Made by a program: the position numbers and the translations under genes
The notes under the pieces: generated by a model
Database searches by the model: none
What the model saw: the letters and a program-made list of their open reading frames with translations, nothing else
What the model was told of the DNA's origin: nothing
NCBI RefSeq assembly: GCF_000485595.1
Contig: NW_014578742.1
Span: forward strand, 7,254 to 27,589
Direction: 5' to 3'
Length of the DNA: 20,336 nucleotides
Source of the DNA: Priapulus caudatus
Lineage: Eukaryota; Priapulida; Priapulimorpha; Priapulimorphida; Priapulidae
Part shown: in pieces, positions 1 to 10,893 of the stretch
How the letters are laid out: each line of letters starts with the position of its first letter
Numbering within the stretch: the stretch's first letter is position 1

Positions 1-36
1 TTATATATATATATATATATTATATATATATATATA
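1..36. repeat. AT microsatellite
   Basis: Alternating TA dinucleotides run from the first base of the window, so the tract probably extends to the left. It is a simple repeat with no coding content. Confidence 0.9.
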
Positions 37-1090
37 GTATTAATCCTCATATCAAATGAATATTTCGGCTATCCTAATCTGCAGATATTTGCACACATAA
101 CAACAATACAGTGTTTATTTCTTAATACAAACATTCCAGATAAACATTATTATTATTATATAATACTAATTATACACATATCAAATCACGAACCTTCCTA
201 TATAATATTTTCAGAAATGAATAAAAGCATAATTACAATCAAGAGCTAAAAATACTCTATATAATAGGAGCTGAGCTATAATAAGGTATTATTAGCTCTC
301 GTTACTATACATAGTGATAATTCCTGGAATTAATTCATTCTACTTCTAGGTAAACATCATTATATATTAATATAGATAGCTAGATAGATAGATAGATAGA
401 TCAATTTCTCTGTGTGTGTGTATATATACATAAACTTCTTGGGCTTTTGATTTTATTCTCTCCTCCGCATTATGCCTCCTCTACTCTTTCTCTTATGTGT
501 ATCTTTCTCTGTGTTGCGTGTTGTGTCTCACTCGCCACCTTCACATCTCTTCAATCACTGGCGGCGGCCGGGGGGGGGGGCGGGCGCCCCGGGCTAATTC
601 GGTAGATGGAGATGGCTTGGTATCCCATGTGATGCAACTTTAATCTGTTTCACAGAAACAAAACGTGCCAATTAAATGTCTGTACGCATGTATATCATAC
701 ATAATATTATCTCTCTCTCTCTTATATATTATCTATATCTATCATATGTAATTTAATATCTGTTATTCGTAGTCATCAAAGGATTTCTTCCATAGAATAT
801 TTCTGCACTGACTTGTGAAAATATAGAACTAAAAAGGGACGTTTAGTACCGCTATTAGGCAGTATAGGTTATTTAAGTTACTTCGAACTACTTACACTAT
901 AGTTGTAACACTTATAAATACCTCCACTCAACTGCTTTCTAGCTTTCAGCAGTCAGCTTTCTCAGCTTAGAGCATGAGATTCAGAGTTTCCATGCGACGG
1001 CAAACTCCAGTCTGTTCCAAACAAAGAACAGGCCAGCCAGTATGAGTACAGAATCATGTAGGCGCACCTCGATCTTGCTGGTAGTGACTC
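37..1090. other. AT-rich intergenic DNA with small microsatellites
   Basis: I see no gene here. The stretch is AT-rich and mostly unique. It holds a GATA run (about 374-401), a TG/TA run (about 411-430), a CT run (about 710-722) and an isolated G/C-only patch (about 561-594) containing a run of ten G's. Open frames are short, compositionally simple and resemble no family I know. Confidence 0.6.
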
Positions 1091-1097
1091 GTCACTC

Positions 1098-1285
1098 ACA
1101 TACGCAGCGCGCAGCACGCACAACACACACCGACACACAACACACACACACAAAACAACCACAACCACACAACACACACACCACACACACACAACACACA
1201 CATTACACACACACACACACACACACCACACAACAACACACACACACAGCACACACACACCAACACAACACACACGCACGCGCGC
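1098..1285. repeat. (CA)n microsatellite, degenerate
   Basis: About 190 bp of CA dinucleotides with CAACA and CCACA interruptions, ending in a short CGCG patch before GATCGATAC. Open frames across it on both strands give only Thr/His or Val/Cys low-complexity peptides and are not genes. Confidence 0.9.
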
Positions 1286-1338
1286 GCGATCGATACTAGG
1301 TCTAGTATAGTAGCCCGCGTTACAGTCGATACTAGATT

Positions 1339-1451
1339 ACAATAATTGTAACCCAAACCCAAGAGGATAGGGTCCTAGGGGATAGGCGCAAGAGGATAGG
1401 GTCCATAGGGGATAGGCCCCTATCCTCTTGGGTTTGGGTTACATTATTGTA
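1339..1451. repeat. Fold-back inverted repeat with internal tandem
   Basis: The left arm (about 1339-1372) starts ACAATAATTGTAACCCAAAC. The right arm (about 1417-1450) is its reverse complement, ending GGGTTTGGGTTACATTATTG, with one base of length difference. The spacer of about 45 bp continues a ~25-bp direct repeat of the form AAGAGGATAGGGTCC..TAGGGGATAGG, present twice. A single strand could form a stem of roughly 33 bp. It lies just left of the satellite array and may be the end of a foldback or MITE-like element. Confidence 0.8.
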
Positions 1452-1472
1452 TCGTATACAGTGGCCCTATAC

Positions 1473-1930
1473 ATTTCATTCTGTAAATCGCATCAAGAAT
1501 AGCTCCGTCAGAGAAAGCATTGATGTTACATAGTATATCTGACCATGACTTACCATTATGTGTCAGTATATGCGTACACTCGCCTTGAGAGATGTGCTCC
1601 CGTCTGGACCTCAACATGTGCTCCATAAATGTACATTGGCTAATTATATGTACTGTTTTCTCAATTTATATCGCCGTTCCATGAGTGTATAGCTTTCATC
1701 TGTAATTCGCATTCAAAACTAACTCCTCAGAGAAAGCCATTGATGTTACATAGTTTCGTGACTCCTTATGTTAAGTCATTATGTTTCAGTATATGCGTAC
1801 ATCGCTTGGAGATGTGCCTCCGTCGACCTCCAACATGTGCTCATAATTACACTGCTAATATTATGTATAGTTTTCTCAATTATATTTGCGCTCATGTGTA
1901 CATACATTTCATCTGTAAATCGCATCAAAA
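1473..1930. repeat. ~210-bp satellite, first block (about two monomers)
   Basis: This block begins inside a monomer at the segment CATTTCATTCTGTAAATCGC. Monomers restart with GCATTGATGTTACATA near 1517 and near 1738. Recognisable internal words are GGAGATGTGCTCC, CAACATGTGCTCC, TTTTCTCAATTATAT and ATTTCATCTGTAATCGCATC. The copies match the later blocks, with many 1-2 base indels. Confidence 0.85.
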
Positions 1931-2644
1931 TTTTAACTTTAAATTAGACATTTCACTACTCATCCCCTGTCAATTTGATCAGTTACGCCCTCTCATTCTT
2001 TACATCCGACCACAAAAATATTGTCATCAAATTTTTGTGCGTAATCAGTTGTTGAACCTTGAAACAAACTTTGAAATAAACTGCGGGTATAATATACTAT
2101 ATTATATATATATTAGATTATATATTACAAGAGAGGAAGTTATTAAGAATATTTAAATACACTCTTGATATTACATATATTGTATTATGTAACAATACAT
2201 TGAGATAAACTCAATGGTCATTGTGCAAGCCTCCTGATGTTCTTTTCTTTTTTTTTTATTAAATGCATAGGGTCGCGCAATAACTCTAAGCATGCGGAAC
2301 TAGTGCAAATGTGGCCGCGGTTGCGAATAGCCAAGCAAACTGTGCGCGGTGCGAATTACGCAGCAAATGTGCCGCGGTGCCGAATAGTACAAATGTGCCG
2401 CGGTGACGAATTAGCCAGCAAATGTGCCGCGTGTGCGAATAGCAGCAAAATTGTGGCCGCGGTGCGAACTAGCAGCTAAAATGTGGGGTGCAATTCTTTG
2501 GGTCACACCTCCAGGTCTTATGATGACGTCAGCAACTATGGCATACACCACATACGTGCAAATTGCAAGGTTAATTGCACATCGCAATAGCGTAACATAT
2601 ACGACCTAGACCATACGCCTAACATCTATAGCACTACCATATAA

Positions 2645-2689
<45 letters not shown>

Positions 2690-2690
2690 G
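1931..2690. repeat. Satellite-interrupting module, copy 1
   Basis: About 760 bp replace the usual monomer tail after CGCATCAAAAT. In order it has an AT-rich segment containing AAATTTTTGTGCGT and TTGAAATAAACTG, an AT dinucleotide tract, GTTATTAAGAATATTTAAAT, a 26-bp GC-rich minisatellite (about 2290-2482), then TTTGGGTCACACCTCCAGGT, and finally a TA microsatellite (about 2640-2687). A second copy with the same order lies about 2.05 kb downstream at the same point of the monomer. No coding potential is evident. Confidence 0.8.
2290..2482. repeat. 26-bp GC-rich minisatellite in module copy 1
   Basis: Roughly seven units of consensus AAATGTGCCGCGGTGCGAATAGCAGC, each with small indels. Each unit contains the SacII-type palindrome CCGCGG. 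The GC content contrasts sharply with the AT-rich surroundings. The same array occurs in module copy 2. Confidence 0.8.
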
Positions 2691-3985
2691 CTACTATATG
2701 AAGCATTGATGTTACATATTAATTTATTTTCTATCTGTGTTAATCATTATGTTGTCAGTAATATGTGTACATCGCCTTGGAGATGTGCTCAATCGACCTT
2801 CAACATGTGCTCCATAAATTGCAACTTGCTAAATATGTATGTTTTCTCAATTATATTCGCGTCATGCTGTATACATCTTCATCTGTAATCGCCATCAAAA
2901 TAGCTCCTACAAGAGGAAGCATTGATTTACATAGTGTTTTGACTCATATGCTGACATCATTATATGTCAGTTAGATTGCGTACATCGCCTTTGGAGATGT
3001 GCTCGCATCGAACCTCAACATGTGTTTCATAAATTCACACTTGCTAATATATGTATGGTTTTCTCAATTATATTCGCGTCATATGTGTATTACATTTCAT
3101 CTGTAATCGCATCAAAATAGCTCCTCAGAGAAAGCATTGATGATTACATAGATTTCTGAACTCATGTTTAATTCATTATGCTGTCAGTATACTTGCGCTA
3201 CATCGCCTTGGAGATGTGCTCCGTCGACCTCCACATGTGCTCCATAATTACTTGCTAAATATATGGTATGGTTTCTCATTATATTCGCGTTATGTGTTAT
3301 ACATTTCAATCTGTAAATTCGCAATCAAAATAACTCCTCAGAGAAAGCATTTGATGTTACATATTATTTTATTTTCTGACTGTGCCTAATCATATATGTG
3401 TCAGATATAATGTGTAGGCCCTACATCGCCTTGAGAGATGTGCTCCATCGACCTGTTCAACATGTGCTGCATAATTAACACTTGCTAAATATGTATGTTC
3501 TCAATTATATCCGCTGTCACTGGTATACATATTCATCTGTAATTCGCATCAAAATAAACTTCATCAGAGCAAAGGCATTGATGTTCATAGTTTTCTGACT
3601 CATATGTTAAATCAATTATGATATCAAGTATATGGTACATCGCTATGGAGCATGTGCTCGTCGACCTCCAACATGTGCTCCATAAAATTACACTTGCTAA
3701 TATATGTATGTTTTTCAATTATATTCGCGTCATGTGTATCACATTTCATCTGTAATCGCAGGTCAAAATAACTCCTCCAGCAGACAAGCATGATGTTACA
3801 TTAGTTTTCTGACTCATATGTAAATCATTATGTTATCAGTCATATGGTTTAACATCGCCTTTTGGAGATGTGCTCCGTTCGATCCTCAACATGTGCTCAT
3901 AAACATTACATTGCTAATATATGTATGATTTCTTCAATTATATTTGCGTCTGTGTACATACAGTTTCATCTAGTAATCGCCATCA
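2691..3985. repeat. ~210-bp satellite, second block (about six monomers)
   Basis: Monomer starts (GCATTGATG or close variants) fall near 2703, 2919, 3134, 3347, 3575 and 3786, so the spacing is about 212-228 bp. The order of internal words matches the other blocks. Two variants seem to alternate: one with ACATATTATTTTATTTTCTGAC after the start, the other with ACATAGTTTTCTGACTCATA. That suggests a higher-order pattern. Short open frames in this block are fragments of the repeat. Confidence 0.85.
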
Positions 3986-4735
3986 AAATTTTTATTGTAA
4001 TTAGACGTTTGCACTATCCAATCCCTGTCATTTGATTACAACGTTTACGCCTCTCCTAATCTTTGACAGGTCGACTACAAAACTAGTTTGTCATTAAATT
4101 TTTGTGCGTTTAATAGTTGTTGAACCTAGAACAACTTGAAATAAACCTGGGGTATAATATATATATAATATTATATATTAAGATTTATATATTACCAGAG
4201 GCGTATTAAGAATTTTTAAATAACACTCTTGATATTACATAATATTGTTACTATATGTAACATAATTGAGTAAACTCATGTCATGGCTTTTGCCTTCTGT
4301 GTTCTACTTGCAATAGTCCGCGTTCAATAATCAAGGCATCTGCGAATAGTCGCAAATGTGCCGCTGTGCGAATAGCAAGCAAATGTTGCGGTGCGAAATA
4401 GCAGCAAAATGTTTCCGCGGTGGAATAGTAGCAAATGTGCCGCGGTGCGAATAGCAGCAAATGTGCCGCGGTGCGAATAGCAGCAAATGTTGCCGCGGTG
4501 CGAATAGCAGGCCAAATGTGGGGTGCATCCTTTGGGTCACACCTCCAGGTCTTGATTGACCGTCACGCAATATGGCTACCACCAATACGTGCCAAATGCA
4601 AGGCAGTTATTCGCACATCGCATAGCGTAACATATACACCTAGCATTACGCCTAACATTATAGCCTACATATACTATATATATATTATATCATATATATA
4701 TAGTATATTATATATATATATGCTAACTATATGAG
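3986..4735. repeat. Satellite-interrupting module, copy 2
   Basis: This is a second copy of the ~750-bp module with the same order: AAATTTTTGTGCGT, an AT tract, the 26-bp GC-rich minisatellite (about 4341-4520), TTTGGGTCACACCTCCAGGT, then a TA microsatellite (about 4670-4718). Both copies join the satellite at the same monomer position. That favours duplication of a larger unit over two independent insertions. Confidence 0.8.
4341..4520. repeat. 26-bp GC-rich minisatellite in module copy 2
   Basis: About seven units of the same AAATGTGCCGCGGTGCGAATAGCAGC repeat as in copy 1. Open frames through it on the minus strand read as repeated His/Arg-rich peptides and are not proteins. Confidence 0.8.
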
Positions 4736-7282
4736 CAGTGTGTGATGTTATCATATCATTTATTTCTCACTCGTGTTAATCATTATGTGTCAGTAATATG
4801 TGTACATCGCTTGGAAGATAGTGCTCATCGACCTCAACATGTGCCTCATAATTTGCACTTGTAAATATTGTATGATTTTCTCAATTATATTTTCGCGTCA
4901 TGTGTATACATTTATCTGTAATCGCATCAAAATAGCTTCCGTCGAGAAAGCATTGATGTTACAGTAGTTTTTGACTCAATATTGTGAATCATTATATGTC
5001 AGTATATGCAGTACTCGCCTTGGAGATGCTGCTCCATCGACCTCAACATGTTGCTCCATAAATTACACTATGCTACATATATGTATTGCTTTTTCTCAAT
5101 TATGATTCGCGTCATGTGTATAACATTTCATTCCATTGTAATCGCATCAAAAATAGTCTCAGAGAAAGCATTGATGTTTACATAGGTTGCTGACTCATGT
5201 TAATCATTTAATTGGTGTCAGATATATGCGTACATCGCCTGGAGACTGTGCTCCTGTCGACCACTCAACATGTGATCCATAAATCTACAATGTTGCTAAT
5301 ATACTGTATGTTTTCTCAATTATCATTCGCGTCATGTGTATGACATTTCATCTGTAACGCATCAAAATAAACTCCTCAGAGAAAGCATTGATGTTACATA
5401 TATTTATTTTCTGACGTCGTGCTAATCATTCATGTGGTCATGTATATGTGTAGGCTACTATTCGCTTTGGAGATGTGCTCATCGACCTCAACATCTTCGC
5501 TGCATAAATTACACTTGCTACATATGTTATGTTTTCTCAATTATAATTCGCGTCCGATTGGGTACTACATTCCATCTGTAATGCCATCAAAATAACTCCT
5601 CAGAGAAAAGGCATTTTGATGTTACATAGTTTCCTGACTCATATGTTAATCATTATGTATCAGGTAATATGCGTACAATCGGCCTTGGAGATGCTGCTCC
5701 GTCGACCTCAACATGGGCTCATAAATTACACTTGCTAAATATATGTATGTTTTCTTAATTATATGCGCGTCATGTGTATACATTTCGATCTGTAATCGCA
5801 TTCAATAAACTCCTCAGGGAAAGCATTGATGTTACATAGTTCTTCTGACTCATATGTTAATCATTACTGTATCAGTATATGCGTAATCGCCTTGGAGATG
5901 TGCTCCGTCGACCTCAACATGCTGCTCCATAAATTACACCTATTGCTATATATATGTATGTATTTCTCATTATATTCGCGTCATGTGTATACATTTCATC
6001 TCGTATAATCGCATGCAAAACTATAATCCCCAGGCGAGACATTTGATGTTACCAATAGTTTCTTGACTCATGTTAAATCATTATTGTGTTCAGTATATGC
6101 CTACATCGCCCTTGGAGCATGTGCCCGTCGACTCTCAACATGTGACTCCATAACATCTACACTTAGCTAGTATTGTATGATATGTTTTCTCAATTTATAT
6201 TCGCGTCATGTGTATACATTTCATCATGTAATGCGCATCAAAATAACTCCTCAGAGAAAGCATTAATTGATAGTTACATATTATTTATTTCTGACTGTGT
6301 TTAATTCATTATGTGTCAGTATATGTGTACATTGTCTTGGAGATGTGCTCCATCGACTCAACATGTGGCTCCATAAATTACACTTTCTAATAATATGTAT
6401 AGTTGCTCACATTACTTTCGCGTCATGTGTATACTTTTCATCTGTAATCGCATCAAAATAACTCCTCAGAAAAAAGCATTAATTTGATGTTACTATAATT
6501 TATTTTCTGACTCTTGTATATCATTATGGTGTCAGTATATGTGTTACAATCGCTTTGCTAGATGTGCTCCATCGACTCCAACAACATGTGCTCCATAAAT
6601 TACACTTGCTAAATAACTGTATGTTTTCCTCCAATTATATCGCGTCATGTGTATACATTTATTCTGGTAATCGCCATCAAAATAGCTCATCAAGTGAAAA
6701 GCATTGAATGCTTACATAGTTTCTGACTGCATGTTAATTCATCTATTGTGTCCGTATATGCGTACATCGCCCTGGAGATGTGCTCCGTTCGGACCTCAAC
6801 CATGTGCTCCATGAAATACACTTGCTAGATATATCTATGGTTTCGTCAATTATATTCGCGTACATGTGATAATACATTTCAATCTGTAAATCGCATCAAA
6901 ATAACTCCATCAGATGAAGCAATTGATGTTACATAGTTTGACTCATATGTTAATCATTATGTGTCAGTATATGTGTACTCGCCTTGGAGATGCTGCTCCG
7001 TCGCCTCAACATGTGCTCATAATTACCACTGCTAATATATGTATGTTTTGTCAATTATATCTCGCCGTCATGTGTATACATTTCAATCTGTAATCGCATC
7101 AAAATAACTCTCAAGAGAAAGCATTGATGGACATAGTTTTTGACTCATATGTTAATCACATTATTGTGTCAGTATATGTGTACATCGCCTTGGAGATTGT
7201 GTCCGTCGACTCAACATGTGCTCCAAATTACACTTGCTATATTACGTATGTTTCTCCAATTATATTCGCGTCATGTGTATAA
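4736..7282. repeat. ~210-bp satellite, third block (about twelve monomers)
   Basis: Monomer starts fall near 4733, 4949, 5168, 5385, 5611, 5823, 6038, 6262, 6476, 6700, 6919 and 7121. No module interrupts this block, although a third one would be expected near 6040 if the ~2.05-kb period continued. Copies differ mainly by single-base insertions and deletions with few substitutions, a pattern also typical of poorly polished long reads. The block ends at CGCGTCATGTGTATAACA, where the inverted segment begins. Confidence 0.85.
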
Positions 7283-7296
7283 CAATAACATAAAAC

Positions 7297-7372
7297 AGAA
7301 TGAAATGTATAACACATGACTGCGAATATAATCGAGAAACACATACATACGATTTAGCAAGTAATTGTATAG
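7297..7372. repeat. Inverted partial satellite monomer at array end
   Basis: The sequence GAAATGTATAACACATGACTGCGAATATAAT... through ATTTAGCAAGTAATT is the reverse complement of the monomer segment running from ACTTGCTAAAT to TGTATACATTTC. The array therefore flips orientation across a spacer of about 15 bp (7282-7296), making an imperfect palindrome with the last forward monomer. Confidence 0.8.
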
Positions 7373-7441
7373 CATTGAATTTATAATATGTATGGAATAT
7401 ATATTATATCAAGTATTAATATATATATATATATAATACGT

Positions 7442-7484
7442 TAAGAGAGAGAGAGGAGAGAGAGAAGAGACGATAAGAGCGAAC

Positions 7485-7539
<55 letters not shown>

Positions 7540-7683
7540 AAAGAGAGAGAGAGAGAGAGAGATGAGAGAGAGAGCGAGAAGAGAGCGAGAGAGAGAGAGA
7601 GAGGAGAGAGAGATAGACGAGAGCGAAGACGAGAGAAGAGATAGACAAGAGAGAGAGAGAGAGAGAGAGAAGACGCAAAGAGC

Positions 7684-7715
<32 letters not shown>

Positions 7716-7852
7716 TGCGAAAAGAGCGAGAGAAGAGAAAGAGAGGAGAAAGGAGAGCGAACAGAGAGTAGAGAGAGAGAGAGAGAGAGAAGAGCGACAA
7801 GAGCGAGAGAGAGAAGAGAGAGATGAGAGAGATGAGAGAGAAGAGAAGAAAC

Positions 7853-7886
<34 letters not shown>

Positions 7887-7890
7887 GGAG

Positions 7891-7929
<39 letters not shown>

Positions 7930-7943
7930 GAAAGAGCAGCGAC

Positions 7944-8002
<59 letters not shown>

Positions 8003-8006
8003 GAAA
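7442..8006. repeat. (GA)n purine-rich tract
   Basis: More than 550 bp consist almost entirely of G and A on the + strand, mostly GA dinucleotides with short GC-containing interruptions. Long open frames here (Arg/Glu-rich on +, Ser/Leu-rich on -) are artefacts of the repeat. Tracts like this can form triplex (H-DNA) structures in supercoiled DNA. Confidence 0.95.
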
Positions 8007-8272
8007 AAGCGTGTGCCTGTTTGTGTTAAATCCGCGCGTGCGTTAGTGTGCACGCGCGTGTTTAGTGTGCAAGCGCGTTCTGTGTATAACTGTGTGCGCG
8101 CGTGTGTTACTGTGTGCGCGTCTTTGTTATGTACTAGTGTACACGTGCCTGCATGTCCTGCATGACCTGCATGTGTTACTGTGTTACTGTGTGAGTGCGT
8201 GTGTTAGTGTGCATGTGCCTGCATGTGTTACTGTGTTAGTGTGTGCGCGCGTGTGTTACTGTGTGCGCGTGT
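8007..8272. repeat. TG/CG-rich degenerate minisatellite
   Basis: Repeated words such as GTGTTACTGTGTGCGCG and TGCATGTGTTACTGTGTTA form irregular units of about 20-30 bp. Alternating purine-pyrimidine runs (TGTGCGCGCGTGTG) are potential Z-DNA formers. A Cys/Val-rich open frame across it is low complexity and rejected as a gene. Confidence 0.8.
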
Positions 8273-8949
8273 AATTTAAAAAAAATAATATCGTAATTAC
8301 TAATGTTACTAATCTTCGATTATCTTCCTAATTTTATTCTGATGCTTAGATAGCTCGAAATGATCTCGAAAATTCTATACGAGTGCACTAAGCAAGCAAG
8401 CAAGCACCGGATAGTACTGCCACGTAGTGAGAAAAGCTAGAACTACGAGTAGAAATGACATTCGCCATATTGCGTGGAACCAAGTGAGCAGTCAATGATG
8501 GCAGTCGAAAAGAGGGAGGATTGGGAGTTCGATAAGTTTGACGATGGATCATTGCGTAGGTTCATCATTCTATAAGAAACCTGAAAGACAATGCACGCGG
8601 AAGAAGTGGTCGCGAACACGACATTTTTTTATGTGCAGACGCGTGCCATGCGACGAAAGCGCAACATTCGCGTCCCAGACGTTTGTTTACATACATCCAT
8701 ACATGTCACATGATTTCTCCTACTCCTAGGCCTACTCCTACTAGGCCTACCGCCGCACCGGACATTAAAATTACTCTTAAAATTAATATTAGTCTAGGTA
8801 ATCTAGTAATACTTTAAATTTTGTGCACTTCCGCTAAATCACTTTATCGAACGATGTGAGCAGATGTCGTACGATGTAGTATGAAAAAAAGTTGCTATAA
8901 TCCGATTTCTTATATCCTCAGCCTGTGCGATATACACAGAGATAACACT
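8273..8949. other. Unique sequence, no gene recognised
   Basis: This is mixed-composition DNA with a short AAGC tetranucleotide run (about 8391-8406) and CCTACTCCTAGG-like repeats (about 8718-8750). The longest open frame of about 60 codons (8538-8729) resembles nothing I know, and nothing supports it as an exon. Confidence 0.5.
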
Positions 8950-9083
8950 TATTGACGCTCATACTCATAGGGTCTATGTCCCTCGGGGTACTGCCGGAAC
9001 GTACCCTGGTACTATCTAATATGCCGGATCGTACCTCGCCTACTCCACTAACGAGTCTAGGGAGTCGCCTACGCTAGCTCTAG

Positions 9084-9120
9084 TACTATAGCCCGCGGAT
9101 CGCTGCCGCAGGCTATAGTA
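9084..9120. repeat. Short perfect hairpin
   Basis: TACTATAGCC (9084-9093) and GGCTATAGTA (9111-9120) are perfect 10-bp inverted repeats around a GC-rich loop. They lie inside the left arm of the larger inverted-repeat element. Confidence 0.8.
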
Positions 9121-9599
9121 GCTAGAAGCTACGCCTACGCCTACTTCCTAACCGAACTCGAAGCCCTAACCCTAATCAGCCGAAAAAATAACCGGAGCGG
9201 GCGACGATTTCGCTCTCCGTCAGCTTTGCAAAGCGCTCTGGTAACTAAACAATTACGAGAAGCGTAAAATTTTTGGAAGATACGAGAAAAAAGATCGCTC
9301 CAGTGCAGCCGGCAGGAGTAGAAATTAAGGTTCCGACACCCTGATGCCCGAGCCCAACAAGTGTTTTGCTACGGTACCCGCATTTAACAATAAGGTTTTT
9401 AATACTCGCCAGGGGTTAATTATCGGTGGGGAGTGAGGGCACGACCATGACATCATGACACGGCCAGCAACCAAAGCTGTTAACCTGAATTTCGTCCACC
9501 TGATTGTAGAAAGTGGACTATTTTTATTCAGCTTAGATATCTAGAGAAGCAATCGGTTAAACTGTATAACTTAAAAAGATTCTAGCACTGTAACTTTGG

Positions 9600-10290
9600 C
9601 GGATGTGCGCGGGGGCAAGCGAATGGGATTTAGGTGGCCATGGGGAGTAAGCCGGTGGACTGGGAGGCAGGGGCAAGCGAAGTCCGAGAAGTGAAAGGGG
9701 ACCTTAGCCGCTGAGGACGGGCGGGAAGGGCTGACGGCGGGCGGCATGTCGCCTGGAGTAGGAGTGTCCGCCAGGTATGGGCCGCTGCGTTGTGTTGGAA
9801 GGACTCATCGTCGACGGCCCAGCGGGGGGGACTGCAAGGAGTGGACGGACGTACAAGCACTCGTCGTATCGGTGAAAGTTCCTGAACTGCGTCAGGTAGG
9901 GGGAGGGGGTACTGAATGCGGGATGTATAGTAAAGATAAGTAGGTCTTGAAGCGGAATGAAAATAAAGTGAAGGGTAGAAAAAGAAACCGTGTAAAATAG
10001 GAGCCATGGACCAGGGCGGCATTACCGATGGATTATTGAAGTCTTGGGAATTTCTGGTCTTGCTGTCCGGTACCGCCGGGGGTCGGAACGTGCGGGGCGG
10101 GGAGGACGGGTCGCTGGCGTGGTACCGGGGGGGTGTGGGAGGGGCAAGTGTCTACTCGTGTGTGGACGATGGAGAATCTGAATAGAGACGGAGGGCGTGA
10201 TCAGGAATGTAGGATGTTGTGTGACGATTCTAACACGGTGGATGAGGTCCGTAGAGTGACTGCGGTGTGTGGGGGGCTCGAGCTGCTGAA
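9600..10290. other. GC-rich interior region, function unclear
   Basis: About 700 bp are noticeably G-rich on the + strand, with CGG and GGGG runs, between AT-rich flanks. A minus-strand open frame of 130 codons spans 9630-10022. It is Pro/Ser/Arg-rich, has no recognisable domain and may be chance or part of a transposon. The region could also be a CpG-rich promoter for the gene downstream, but its place between inverted arms favours element interior. I assign no function. Confidence 0.35.
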
Positions 10291-10411
10291 TGCCTGATGA
10301 ATGATATAATTGGGTCAGTGCATAAAATTATGACAATTTTAAACAAAAATCATGCTATGAAAAGTAGCTCTGGCCAAGCCTAAAATAGCTCACCGTAGAA
10401 AAAATTACGAA

Positions 10412-10446
10412 GAGCTCTTTTTTTCATACAAATCAAAAAAGAGCTC
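10412..10446. repeat. GAGCTCTTTTTT hairpin
   Basis: GAGCTCTTTTTT (from about 10412) pairs with AAAAAAGAGCTC (ending about 10446) around a loop of about 11 bases. The flanks AATTACG and CGTAA...GTAATT extend the symmetry imperfectly. It sits next to the right arm of the large inverted-repeat element. Confidence 0.75.
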
Positions 10447-10893
10447 TCGTAAAAAAAAAAGTAATTTTTAAGCTGACCCTAATCCTAACCCTAAACCATA
10501 TCAAATAGTGACCAGGGTACGTTCCGGCAGTACCTTGGGGACATAGACCTATGACGCTCTATGCATGTCTCCATGAGTACTGCGGAACGTACCTGGTACG
10601 GTCGGGTATACTCGGAACATATACCTGGTAACTATCTGATATGGTATAGGGTTTAGGGGAGTAGGCGTAGCGGACTCCCTTAAGACTCGTTAGTGAGTAG
10701 GCGAGGTAACGGTAGGCTGAGTTAGAGTAGTTACCAGGGTACGTTCCGGCAGTACCCAGGGAGACATAGACCCTCTCAGCCTTATTGACGTAACAACTAA
10801 CACCGTAACACTGGTGGCCATCAAACATGCCTGTGTAGTGTGTTTACTAGCACATGTCTACGGCCCAAGCCTAGTTTAGCACCCCAGATTAGA

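Larger units (their letters stand above)
8950..10775. mobile_element. Large inverted-repeat (foldback-like) element
   Basis: A left arm at about 8950-9180 contains GGGTACTGCCGGAACGTACC followed by ACCTCGCCTACTCCACTAAC. A right region at about 10483-10775 carries the reverse complement twice (about 10511-10550 and 10728-10772). A palindromic partner copy lies at about 10570-10620, and the reverse complement of the second motif lies near 10660-10710. Telomere-like words (AACCCTAA, TAGGGTTTAGGG) occur in both arms. The interior of about 1.3 kb is partly GC-rich. The structure suits a foldback or long-TIR DNA element, but I see no transposase and have not found a target-site duplication. Confidence 0.6.

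Noticed and set aside
962-1362. Cys/Val-rich (-) and Thr/His-rich (+) open frames
   Set aside because: Translation of the (CA)n microsatellite.
1473-7282. Regular ~210-bp repeats considered as a CRISPR array
   Set aside because: Whole monomers repeat with no unique spacers, and the setting is eukaryotic; this is satellite DNA.
7409-8053. Long minus-strand open frame of 214 codons and overlapping + frames
   Set aside because: Pure Ser/Leu or Arg/Glu low complexity caused by the (GA)n tract.
9630-10022. 130-codon minus-strand open frame in the GC-rich region
   Set aside because: No recognisable domain, compositionally biased, and inside a probable foldback element. Kept only as a note under the GC-rich feature.
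9155-10660. CCCTAA and TTAGGG words considered as a telomere or interstitial telomeric array
   Set aside because: Only one to three degenerate copies at each place, associated with the arms of the inverted-repeat element.
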